Shown here in pieces: positions 40,454 to 51,200 of a stretch of 64,000 bases of DNA. The notes below the pieces were generated by a model. The model saw nothing but the letters and a program-made list of their open reading frames with translations, was not told where the DNA came from and made no database searches. Position 1 is the first letter of the stretch; every line of letters begins with the position of its first letter. The position numbers were made by a program, and so were the translations under genes. The DNA lies in assembly GCA_014706295.1 (NCBI GenBank), contig JACSVZ010000007.1, positions 55,690,975 to 55,754,974 on the forward strand. The letters are read 5' to 3'. The stretch is from Lycocorax pyrrhopterus obiensis (Eukaryota > Chordata > Aves > Passeriformes > Paradisaeidae).

Positions 40454-40814
40454 TCCTTTCCTTTCCCTTTCCCTTTCCCTTCCTTTCCCTTTCCCTTTCC
40501 CTTCCTTTCCCTTTCCCTTTCCCTTCCTTTCCCTTTCCCTTTCCCTTCCTTTCCCTTTCCCTTTCCCTTTCCCTTTCCCTTTCCCTTTCCCTTTCCCTTT
40601 CCCTTTCCCTTTCCCTTTCCCTTCCTTTCCCTTTCCCTTTCCCTTTCCCTTTCCCTTTCCCTTTCCCTTCCCTTCCCTTCCCTTCCCTTCCCTTCCCTTC
40701 CCTTCCCTTCCCTTCCCTTCCCTTCCCTTCCCTTCCCTTCCCTTCCCTTCCCTTCCCTTCCCTTCCCTTCCCTTCCCTTCCCTTCCCTTCCCTTCCCTTC
40801 CCTTTCTTCTCTCC
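40454..40814. repeat. Uninterrupted polypyrimidine satellite of CCCTTT and CCCTT units
   Basis: All 361 bases on the plus strand are C or T. The first part (40454-40664) is mostly CCCTTT hexamers. Near 40460-40550 these form a higher-order unit of about 22 bases in which each third or fourth unit loses a T. The second part (40665-40804) is exactly 28 copies of CCCTT. The complementary strand carries runs of GGG separated by AA or AAA, which fits G-quadruplex formation, and the mirror-symmetric pyrimidine strand fits triplex (H-DNA) formation. Lysine/glycine or proline/phenylalanine open frames on both strands here are artefacts of the repeat. Confidence 0.97.
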
Positions 40815-42353
40815 AATACAAAGGTTTTTTGATTCAATGAACACGCTGAAATGCCAGCAAAGAAAAGGAAGGTATTTTCACTATCTCTTGTCGCTCAGAT
40901 CTCTCCTTAAAACACTCATGTTGTTTCAAATCTCACATTGCTTTTATCTCACTATCGCTTATAAGACCATTACAAATAATAAATCCTTCCTGGGATGCCC
41001 CATTTCATGGACCAAAGCAATTCTGTGTTCACAGGAACAATTTTCCTTCCTTATATATATCCCCTAGAGCAAAACTGCGGGTGCTGGAGTTACTTTGCCA
41101 ATGAAAAAAAAATTACCAGAGACTTAAAAGATTAGGCTGGGGAAGGTAATGGATTATACTGATGGACTCAATCACCTACATTTACTTGAAGAGCCTAAGT
41201 GTCTTCAGATCTGACCATAAGCTGCTGAGTAACACACTGAGTAATTTAGACAGTGGACAAACGCCTCGAAACAGAACAACAGGCTGCTGTTAATCAGCCC
41301 TAACATGTTCTCCTGCTTGCTGCCTTTCTTACAGCCCCCAGCACACAGCCCCTCCATGATGTGCCCCCTCCCAGGGCAGCAGCAGCCCCCCACAGCCAGC
41401 CCATGCAAGAGGGAGATGGTGGCACAGAGATCAGACACTGCCTTTGTCTGTTCTTGTTGCTACTTGTCCTTCCAGTGAGAAGTCCATGCATTCAGATTAC
41501 TGCAAATTACTCAGAAATCTCTCTTCACCTCCTCACAGCTGCTGTGTAACTTGCACAGTCATCCAGGTCTTTGTTGGATTTGACCCACAGACTTCAAGCA
41601 AAGTTTTGTCTGCTCTTATCAGGTTTTCTTTTAATGTGCTGTTTTCTGAAGTATTAGGCTGAGCTACCAAATTCTATCTTCATTTTTTCATCTCCTCTGC
41701 TCTGGAAGTTTTTGAACAAATTAACTGTAACTCTGGCCCTTACTATGCTGGTGAGTTAATATGTGCATAAATAAGTTCAGATGAATTCAATCCTGCTGTA
41801 ACTTACCCTGGTGCAAATCTGAAAGTTTTACTTTAGAATTAATTATAATAATATAATTTAGAATTGTTTGGGTTATAACAGTGTGAAAAAAAAAAAAAAA
41901 GGCAGGCTAGCGGCAGCAGAATTAGATTAGTACTTCCAAAATATCCAGAATTTCATCGCCTTTGTCTTGACAAGTGAAGTCTGGTCATCCCACCACTGCA
42001 ATTTCTTTTGAAATTCTGGAAGCTGAGTCCCAAAGCGTGAGCAAAACTTGTGAGCAGAGGGACTGAAAGCTAAATTACCTAGTTTATAACATCTGCGTGA
42101 AATACAGTTTAATTCCTCGTGTTTTTACGAAGGGGACCAAAAGGATTCTCTATATATTTTTCAAGACACACAGCTTGCTGGCCAAAGAACTTCAACAGAT
42201 GTTTTCAATATATCTTTCCTGATGGAGATGTATCTTTTTACATACGAATCTCACCCAGCTCTCCCACATAATTGAAGCTAGCCCAGTTTTCTCCTAATGA
42301 GACAAAAGATCACATTTCCAGTGTCTTTCATAAATTTTATGCCTAATTAAGTT
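40815..42353. other. Gene-free non-coding DNA
   Basis: No supportable gene. A 15-base A-run lies at 41886-41900. It is not preceded by a recognisable retroposed gene. Confidence 0.45.
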
Positions 42354-42365
42354 CCCATTAATGGG
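42354..42365. promoter_or_regulatory. 12-bp palindrome CCCATTAATGGG
   Basis: Perfect palindrome with back-to-back ATTA/TAAT cores, a geometry used by paired-type homeodomain dimers. A CTAATTA core lies 12 bases upstream. It could equally be chance in AT-rich DNA. Confidence 0.2.
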
Positions 42366-43532
42366 GTTGAGAAGGGCATCTTTATTTCCATCACACACTT
42401 TTGTGGGTTTTTTGTTTTTCACTTGGACTTCTGTGGCTTTCTGGATTTTTAGAGGATTTGGCTTGTTTTTTCTTCTTTCCTGCTTTGTGATTCACTTGTC
42501 AGGCAGAAGTGCCACTGCAAAAAACTGTGTGCCATTACCCAGTACCATTTGGTTTTCTGGTCTATTCAAATTTTTTAGCTTTTTTTTAATAGGAAGAGTG
42601 ACAGAAATGACAAAAATTCTTTCTCAGCAGCTGAGAATGGGTGATGCTTTGGAGCCAGCTATGTGGCTGACAACAGTGCCACCCTGTGTCCCTGCAGGCT
42701 GGGGGACCCGCTGAAAACTCATTTATTAAACCCTTCCCAGCCACACCAGTTTCCTCCTCCTCTCCCACATCCACTAGCAGACTCCTTTCCTGATGCTTCC
42801 TGGCAATTATTTACTTTCTGAGCCTCCTCTTTAACTTTCTGCCAGGGGATGAATTTATGGCCGCCTGGCAGAGCACAGCCGTCAGAGCAGCACAAATAAC
42901 CATTTGAACAAGGCACCTTTCCTGAAACAGTTCGGGTCTGTAGTTTGGGTAGAAATGGTTTGATGAAGCTTCAAATCAATATTACTCTGTAAATTTTTAA
43001 TGTTCACACCATGTGAAATGCTGTAAATAAAATAAGCTAACCACAATAGACTATTCTTTGTAGTTCATTTAAAAAAATGTCTGTTCAGCAGTATGGCTAA
43101 CTACTCGCTGTAGATATGGCTTTAAAACTGTCTAGGCTAATACATCAAGACCAGAATTTGAATAACCTCTAGTGGCAGGCAATTTTTCAGAACTCCCAAA
43201 TACTACAATAAGTAAAACTAGAATTTTTTTTCAGGGTATGTGCTAATATGGGCAGGTCAGAAAATAAGTAAAATGAGAACAAGATTTGTGCACTGGCATG
43301 TTTATTAATCCAGCGAAGTGTTGTTAATAATTAGAGGTGAGCTCAGAGTGGAGAACTCAGATCTGGATTTCAACTGGCTACACACAGGTGTCCTGGGAGT
43401 TTGGAGCTGGGAGATTTCTCAGGAAGTGACCCCATTATAGGAATGTGTAAGTACCTTTTTTGTTACATTGGATCCAGACTTTAAAAGTTTTCTTTTTTAG
43501 CCCTAACCCATTATTTGTTTTCGGAGATATAT
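42366..43532. other. Gene-free non-coding DNA
   Basis: No supportable gene or recognised repeat. The segment 42950-43080 is AT-rich and free of repeats and could be conserved sequence, but nothing in it proves function. Confidence 0.4.
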
Positions 43533-43816
43533 TTTACAAGAGAGACAAGGGGCAAGGGCTGCAAACTGAAAGAGAGGATGTTTCAGTTGGATATAAGGAA
43601 GAAATTCTTTCCTGTGACAGTGGTGAGGCCCTGTCACGGGTTGCCCAGAGAAGGTGTGGATGCCCCATCCCTGGAAGTGTTCAAGACCAGGCTGGATGGG
43701 GCTCCGAGCAACCTGGTTTGCAGGAAGGTGTCCCTGTCCGTGGCTGAGGTTTTGTAACTGGATGATCTTTAAGGTCCCTTCCAACCCAAACCATCTATGA
43801 TTCTACAATTCTATGA
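43533..43816 (+). mobile_element. CR1 LINE 3' end with tail
   Basis: A typical 5'-truncated CR1 copy on the plus strand. It reads GATATAAGGAAGAAATTCTTTCC, then a GTTGCCCAGAGAAGGTGTGGATG block, then CCCATCCCTGGAAGTGTTCAAG, then GATGATCTTTAAGGTCCCTTCC, and it ends in the degenerate 3' octamer tail ATCTATGATTCTACAATTCTATGA. CR1 elements end in such short repeats instead of poly(A) and usually leave no target-site duplication. The open frames running through it on both strands are shadows of the repeat. The 5' edge is approximate. Confidence 0.95.
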
Positions 43817-44174
43817 ACCAGTGCACGAAAGAGGAAAATAATAACCTAAGCAAATGTGACAGCAAGACCTGTTTGAAAAATAAAAACAAAACCACAAACC
43901 AGCACCAAAACAAAAAGACATAAAAAGCAAACATAAACATCAACTGCAGCATAAAACCCCACCTTTTGTAACTTTGATTCTTAGCTGTGCCTTGCCCCAA
44001 GTATCTTGGTGGGAAATGTGACACTATGGAGACAGACTGAAGGCTTTTCCACCGGTGGTATGACACCAACTGATTTGATGGTCCAGTCATAGAGGCTGCC
44101 ACGTGGGGGAGATTGGTACAGTATTCAACCTCACCCTGCTGGCAGAGTGAGCAGTGGAATATTTAGAATAGAGT
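43817..44174. other. Spacer between CR1 and LTR, possibly provirus-derived at its right end
   Basis: A-rich sequence with no gene recognised. The last part, directly before the polypurine tract, may be the 3' end of a retroviral internal region. No envelope-like reading frame is visible. Confidence 0.35.
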
Positions 44175-44200
44175 CTTGACAAGGTAGAGGCCTTGTCAAG
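44175..44200. repeat. Perfect 10-bp stem hairpin upstream of the LTR
   Basis: CTTGACAAGG and CCTTGTCAAG are exact reverse complements separated by six bases. The hairpin lies just before the polypurine tract of the following LTR. It may belong to the retroviral 3' untranslated region, or it may be incidental. Confidence 0.6.
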
Positions 44201-44205
44201 CCTCT

Positions 44206-44218
44206 AAAGTGGGGGGAA
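44206..44218 (+). other. Retroviral polypurine tract
   Basis: AAAGTGGGGGGAA lies immediately before the TG that begins the LTR, the position of the polypurine tract that primes plus-strand synthesis in retroviruses. One T interrupts it. Its presence shows that this LTR is a 3' LTR with some internal sequence still attached, and not a simple solo LTR. Confidence 0.7.
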
Positions 44219-44472
44219 TGATGCCTTAGGTTTTAACTTTTATATTTTTCAAATTCTGTACTGCTTAGTGTGCAACTTTGAAGCTTCTTGTAGCCTGTTA
44301 CTTTCTGCTCTCTCGTGCTAGGTAGACATAACAAAGCCTCTCCGGACTGCTCTTCAAGGATACCTAGAATGTCCTAGGCCCAAAAAGTATGAACCAAAGC
44401 CTTTGAGAGGGGAGCAAGCTGAGGAGAATTACATCATTAAACTGAAGCTTTAATTGGAGAATTAATGCTGAT

Positions 44473-44497
44473 ATGCAAATGAACCAAACCTATAAAA
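44473..44497 (+). promoter_or_regulatory. LTR promoter: octamer plus TATA box
   Basis: Perfect POU-factor octamer ATGCAAAT, then ten bases, then TATAAAA. This is a compact U3 promoter inside the LTR. Activity would depend on POU-domain factors such as Oct1. This is inferred from motifs only. Confidence 0.55.
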
Positions 44498-44576
44498 GTG
44501 TGAAGAACTCGTGACCTGTCGTCCATCTCGGAGTCCATCTTGGCAGTAGCCTCTGGCTCCCTAGGGAGGCCTTTCA

Positions 44577-44582
44577 AATAAA
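44577..44582 (+). terminator. LTR polyadenylation signal
   Basis: AATAAA at the expected place downstream of the LTR TATA box, with a T-rich region (TTTATTCC, then CTGTTTTTAG) after it. Confidence 0.6.
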
Positions 44583-44645
44583 CACCTACCTTTATTCCCT
44601 TACTCCTGTCTAGTTTCTGTTTTTAGGTGGCCTCTCAAGGCATCA

Positions 44646-45062
44646 CTTGGAAGCAATATTCAAAAGCCTGGTATAGAAGAATATATATAGAAGGTTGTAT
44701 GCTGTTTTGTATGAACACCTTCTTCTAATTCAGAATACACTTCATGTCCTGCTCTCTTGACTTTTCACAAGGGGAGGGGAAAGGGACTGACAAAGCAAAG
44801 CACAAAGGTCTTCTTTGGCCTGAAGTCACTCTGGAGGGAGAACAAAGATTGACTCATAATTCTGACAAGCTGATCAGCAAAGTCCAAATCATAGTTTCTT
44901 TACTTAAATCCTAGCTCCATTGTGAAGTTGCTGAATAATTCCTGACTCTCATTCTCACTCTCCTGTTGAATAAAACCCCTTCTGTGTCCCAGGTTGGCCT
45001 CTGGGTTGGAGTGAGTCCCATTTCCATAGGATAATGGGAGAGTTGAGGCAGCTGTGAGGTGA
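44646..45062. other. Gene-free non-coding DNA
   Basis: Spacer between the LTR and the next CR1 copy. The part after about 44990 may be diverged CR1 sequence but is not recognisable with confidence. Confidence 0.4.
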
Positions 45063-45240
45063 GACCAGGTTGCTCAGGGTTCTATCTACTTGCGTGTTGA
45101 ATATCCCCAAGGACAGCACAGCCTCCTCGGGTAACCTGTTGCTGTATTTCGCTCTCCCCAATGGTTTATCCCCATGTCTAGGCTGAATTCAGTCTGTTTC
45201 AGCCTATGCCTGTTGCATAATTTAGCATGGCCTCTGCCCA
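45063..45240 (-). mobile_element. CR1 LINE fragment
   Basis: The plus strand shows antisense CR1 phrases: ACCAGGTTGCTCAGGGTTC, ATCCCCAAGGACAGCACAGCC, GGTAACCTGTTGC and CAGCCTATGCCTGTTGCAT. Minus-strand translation near 45060-45115 gives LSLGIFNTQVDRTLSNLV, the usual shadow frame of the CR1 3' region. The copy is heavily diverged, lacks the tail repeats and is oriented opposite to the CR1 copy at 43533. Boundaries are approximate. Confidence 0.78.
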
Positions 45241-48200
45241 GTCACAACATTGGGACCAAATTGCTGCTTTGGTTCCATTTCATAATTTTCCTGACCATTT
45301 TTCCTAATATCCCAGTGTTTTAGATGTTAAATCATCTGGCAAAATCTTCCTCTCTCAATTAGAATTACCTGCAGATACAACTTGTCAACTCTTTATATGT
45401 TTTATTACACAGTTAGTAAAGGTGCTGAAGATATTCAATACTCCTCTGTGTTCTCACATTCCACTGCCAAGTAAGAAATTTCTCAATTGTTACATGTGAA
45501 ATCAATTAAGATTCCCAAACCCTGAGAAGATGCTGTCTGTGTGTGAGACAGGAGAAAAGACAGTCCTGTACCTGGAGCGTGAGCAGGAGACAAGGTTCAG
45601 GCCTGAGCTCCATCACTGAGCAGCCAGATGTCCTTACACAAACCTGCTCTCACATCCCCTTATGTGAAAAGAGGATTTTAATGTTGGATTTTGCCTCAGG
45701 AGTGCAATTCATAGCTTATGATGCATTCACCCAATAACATCAGAGCTCTACACCTATGAGCACTGCAAAAAATGTTTTCTTAACACATTATCCATTAAAG
45801 CTCCATAAATTGCATGTTTCAGAAGAAAGAGTAGGCTAAAAGCCTGTCCATCTGATCCTATTGTGTCTTTTAAGCTGTCCAGAGCCTGGTCAGCCTGGGT
45901 CAATAGACCATCAGGAGAGTGATGACCTTGACAATGAAACTTTCTCCCAGGAAGAAAACAGATCCCCCAGACTGCAGAGTCCAAAGCATTAAATACTTCA
46001 CCTTCTGTCTCAGCTCAGGACCAAACCAAAATCTCAAAGATCTTATTAAATTCACATTCAAAAAATGAAGGGAGAGTATTTCAGTATGCTTCACTCATAT
46101 CTAAGCATTTCATTTTTATTAAAATTTTTACAATATCTTAAGAGATATAACAGGACATTCTGATGAATAGGAATTGCTGCTTCTTCTCTCCAAAGCATGA
46201 AATTAGTCAAAATCAATTTTTTTAATCTTTGATAAATTAGATCACCAGATAATCCTCAGCTTTTTTACTTTCTCATCCTTTGCACAAATGCTTGGCAAAG
46301 GCTGATGCTCCCTGAAGACCATACAAAATCAGTTGTTAAACAACAGGTACCTGATAACTTGAGACTTCCATGTCCTGGCACCAGCTTAGTGACTAAAAAT
46401 GAAAAGTACAAGGATAAACCCTCTGTTCTGCCTTATTCCTCCAGCACAGTCATACACTGTTGGGATTATGATGACTCTCAGCCAGACACAGACACATGTA
46501 GGGTCTGGGAAAGGGATAAATATTGGTAGATATTCACAGTGAGTTCATCCCAAGCTTGAGGAAAAGTGTATGAAGCTTGTTTGAAACTTTAGCAAGTGGT
46601 CAATGAAGGCCAGTGTCTAGGGATCATGTGGGAGTCAGTTATCAGCGAAAAATGACACCAGCATATGAGCAGTTTGTGAAAGACCTCAAAAGCGAAATGG
46701 CAGAGATGGACAGGGTAAAACATCATAATAAGAAGATCAACTTGGAACTGGCATTGAAATGAACTGTAATGTGACCATAGGAGAGAAGTAATCCTTCAGG
46801 GGGGAAAAGCTGAAGGGACTGGGTGAGGTGTGTGGATGAAAACACTGTATTAAAGGTAGTGTGGGGAGATCTGCAGTACAGTGGCCAGGTGTGAAGAACA
46901 GAGAAGCAGCAGAGAAGCAGGCTGCTCCTGCAATGGTCTAGGAGACACCAGGCTGGGGAGCTGACTGCATCCAAGCTGTATCCTGCACATTCTTAGATGC
47001 TGTGCCTTAAGATCATCATCTCCCACTCCAGGCAACATGATTGCTTAGGGAAACAAAAGACAGAAGAGGTCAAGTTTCCAGAATCCTCAGGGTCATAGGC
47101 ACCCTCAAGCTTCTGGACATGGGTGAATAGACAAGTGAAACCAATCCTGTAGCACTGAGTTATGTGCTTGTCTCTGAAACATGAATTGGAGATAGCTTTG
47201 TAGAGAGCAGGAAAAGAGTGACTGAGACTGGAAAATCTTCATTTCCTCTCTGGCACAGGCTATAGTACAACAACACTACTAGAATTTCCTGCACGAGAAC
47301 AGGAGCAGAAAGTCCCTAGACACCAAGGCTCTGCCCACACTAGGAAACTAACTCAGGAGAGGATGTATCTGGAGCTATTGGAATGTTTCTCTTTTGAAGA
47401 CAATGCTGATAACATGAACTGTGAAGATGCAACAACCTGAAAGTAGACTACAAAAAAAAAAGAGTCCCCAGGTTCTTATTACCTTAATCTTCTGATATTT
47501 ATGGACTGTCTTGTGAATATTAAGTGCCTGAATTTGGCAGTATCCCTCCAAGACAGGACTCCTCAGTTGCCAGCTATTTTAGACTTTTCTTTATTGATGA
47601 CATTTCTGCCACCAGGACCCCTGAGATGGAGCCACCATAGAGAAAGAGATAAACATGAATAGATAATATAAGGCTGCATCTTTCATTACTTTAATCATGT
47701 TTTTAAAACTTTATTATGACAAGGAAAGTTCTGATTTTATGTGTTGTACATCCAACAAGTAAAAGCTACCAAAATGAGTGTCAGGAAACATCACCTTACT
47801 GCCATCATAGGAACAGACATTACAAACAATTGTAGAGGAGGAGTCAAATTAAGCTGGAAAGTTGTCCTAACTGGGACATCTTCCCAGAACAGTACAATGT
47901 GAGTTATCCTGAAGGTTTGTAGAAGAAAAGGTGGAACCAACTCAGAACAAATTCAAGCTACAGCAAAACACGAACCAGAGCTGCACCAGAAAACCCTTAC
48001 TGTGCCCATTCTGGTTTAGCAGTCATCACCCACCCTGACTTGAGAAGAGCAAGAGTGGACAGACAGCCATCCATCACTCGTGCGCACACACAAACACCTG
48101 GATTATTTTCAGAGCAAATTTTTCCTGTGTGAAATACTCCTTAATGGGTTTCCCAAAAGGTCATACTATTCCTTATGAGACTGGCTCTGTTTGCTTGGCA

Positions 48201-51200
48201 TTCAGGGCCATGTAGTGATTTGTTAATGTATAGATCTGTCACAACTAATAAATCTTTACAGGATTATGGATGACATTATTATTTTTGATCAAGATTACAG
48301 CATTGGCTGGCTGATGTGGTTGATAGCAATGCTTACAGGATATCACCTACTCCTTGAATATTAGCTCAAAAAACTCAATATAATTCAAAGCATGGATCCA
48401 TTTAAATATTAATGGCACAATGATACTCATGGTAAGAGTATTCCTGCAGAGGCTGCCAACCATGTTCCCCACACATGCATTCACAGTATTAGGCAGCTGA
48501 AAGAGCGCTTGCTGGGGGCTGGCTGCTGATTGTACTGCAGAAACATTAATGTGCAGATGCTTGCGGGAGGAGGTCGAGGGCAGGAGGGAAACAAGCTCAC
48601 ATGTAAGTGTGAATGCAAACACACAAATTAAGTTCCTACAGCAGAAGTGAAATAAATCCTGATTCACTTGCTGCACTAAGCTGGGGTGACATGTAAGGCT
48701 TAAAGAAAAAGACACCACATAAAGCAAAAAAAAGTAGTGCGCAACATAAATAGCATATGTGCCAAATGAATTCTATAATAAAGCAGATGCAGCAAATTAT
48801 ATTTAATAATGTTTGACAATTCCCTGTGCAGCTAATGGTTTGTTAGAAATTAGTCCCTAATGTTTTAGGGACTGCTGGCATTTACAGTCATTTGCTTTGT
48901 CTTAATTTACAATGTTTGTGTGCTATGTGGTGTTTAGCCTGCTCCTTGCAGTTTTTATGATCTTTCTTGTCTTGTTGGGATTTCAAAAGTTGTTTTAACT
49001 CAGTAGCTACTCTAATAACACAATGTTCATGGGAAGAATTTAATAAAATACCTTTCCAGGGGTTCATTCCCTTTTTCCTCTTCATTACGCAATGAAAGCC
49101 CATTCTGCTCTGACATCCAAACTCCTGTGAGACCTGCTTGTTGCCAAACATGTAACTTCTAGTCCCAGATTTCATGGTATGAGCAAACAAAAAGAGAATG
49201 CATTGTGCCAGGCACAAAAGGCAGTTCAGATTGCACTGAGCATCCTGCACTAGTAGATTCAAGTGATATAGCAGACCCATTTTAGCTGTAAGTGCTCTTT
49301 CGTCCAACTGCTTAAATACCCCTCAAAAGCACATAAAATTATTTTACATCTTTCTGAAAAAATAGCTAAAATCAGGATTACACCCATTGTCCAGGAGGAT
49401 GAATTAAGCCACATAAATGGATCTGTAAGCATTATTCACAATGCCAGACACTCCACAGAGAAGCGAACACCAAAAATTCATTGCTTCCCTTCCAACTCTC
49501 CCAACTGCCCAAAATTAAAAGAAATTATTTCTTCTTACAAACTTTAGCTTGACTAAGAAATGTTGGACAAGCATGAGAGCATGGGATCCTCATGTCTTGA
49601 ATCCAGAGTGGAGGGATGGCACAAGCTCAAACCAGCAGGATGAGGCCACAGGTGCCATAATACATCTAAAATAAAACCCAAGAAATATTGTTCTTCCGTG
49701 CCAGAAATTCCAGATTTGCTTAAAAGAGGGGAAGTATTGCCTATGTGTAGCTGCAAAGGTGAAAGCCAAATTTCTCCTTGGGAACACTTTACCTCTGCTC
49801 AGGTCTCCTTGCAGTGGTCTGCCAGAGAGGTGGGGACAGACTCTGGATGGAGGACACTGCAGAACACCAAAGGTGTTCCAGGACAGCAGCCATGGCAGGG
49901 AGCAGCTCTGTGACAAGGGACAGCTTTGTCTTCATGACCTCTGAGTGGTGGAACAATTATTTTAGGTCACAGTTTAGAAAAGTCTGAAGTATGCAATAGC
50001 AGGAAAATTGATTTTTTTAAATCAACATGGGCTTGTTGAGAGAAAACCTTAGTCCCATTCTTAATCTGGAATGCAGATTTTTCTTAACATTTACCCATAT
50101 TTTTTTCTCCTACTAGATCAACAGTGCTTGTAGCTGGAGCCAACAAGTCTGAAAATGGAAATAGGCTAAATCTTGCTTGCAGCCAACACAGCCACTGGGT
50201 AGTATTGATTAAGGATAGGGAGTCTGCTCAAGTCCTGCAGACTTCCCACGATCTCCTTAAGTCTCTCAACAATAAAAATATTCGTCATGAAGTTCAGATC
50301 ATTGGTAAAATGAAGATACAACACTTTAGTTCTGGTTATGAACTAACGTGGTTTCTAAGAGGGGAGATAAATGAGTGTCTCAGTGGAACTAGACTATTTG
50401 AGTTGACTAACTATAGCATACAACAATAATTCATTTTTCAGTGAAGTGGAAAGGAAGTCAGACACAGGTGTGAATTAGTCCAATCCTGACTAAAACAACT
50501 ATGTACAATGTTAAATACCCTCAAAGAAACAGGGAAGACATCATATTTTGGCTTTGGATTTTTTTTTTATTTTGGATTTTGCAGAGTTCACTATAAAAAG
50601 ACAAAACTTGTTTCATGCTTGAGAAAAAAATAGAAAAAGTGCACCTAGGTGCACAACTTCCTCCCTTCTCTGTGTGAAGGAGACCATTGCAATTTGTCAG
50701 GATGTGGCTGAGTTCAAAGTATTTGAGTGTGAAAGGTAGATGATCTTGATGTATAGACTGAATTTTCACAGGGGACACATTCCCAGGATATAAGTCAGAC
50801 TAGCTGCCATCTCAAGCACAATTTTGATCCACCTGCATATGCATTTGAAAGGAGCCATGAAATTCATTCACATACTGGGCTGCTTCAAGGAAATGTATTT
50901 AAACGTGGTAGCAGAGTGAAAGGCAGAAAGATCTGTCATCTGGAAAAGTGCTTATATCAAGAAAGCTGTCAGTTCAAAATGGCAAAATCTAGAAGGGGAT
51001 AAAAAATGCAGAAGAGATAAAGATGCCAGTGTGTCCCTCTGAGTAGCTGATGGCCGAGGGAAAAGTCCTGTTTGATTCTATTCCATAGCCTTTTCCTTTC
51101 CCTCTGAGAACTGACATGGTGTAATTAAACACAAGTAACTCCAAAGAACTTGACTGTTTAAGCTACATATTGTCTAATTATTTACTCCTTTAGCCCTACC

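Larger units (their letters stand above)
44219..44645 (+). mobile_element. Endogenous retrovirus 3' LTR, 427 bp
   Basis: The element is bounded by perfect 9-base inverted termini, TGATGCCTT at the left and AAGGCATCA at the right, as expected of a retroviral LTR. Internal signals are in the correct order: an ATGCAAAT octamer at 44473-44480, the TATA box TATAAAAG at 44491, a candidate transcription start and R region near 44515-44570, and AATAAA at 44577-44582. A polypurine tract abuts the left end. No primer-binding site follows the right end. No gag, pol or env frames are in the window, so the provirus has lost its body. No clear target-site duplication was found, consistent with the missing 5' LTR. 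The promoter signals look intact in sequence. Confidence 0.88.

Noticed and set aside
40418..40844. Four overlapping 127-139 codon frames (GKGREGKG, RERERE, FPFPFP types)
   Set aside because: They are read through the CCCTTT/CCCTT satellite. Openness in every frame is a consequence of the repeat.
48888..49307. 139-codon minus-strand frame
   Set aside because: No recognisable domain, biased composition and no acceptor or polyadenylation context.
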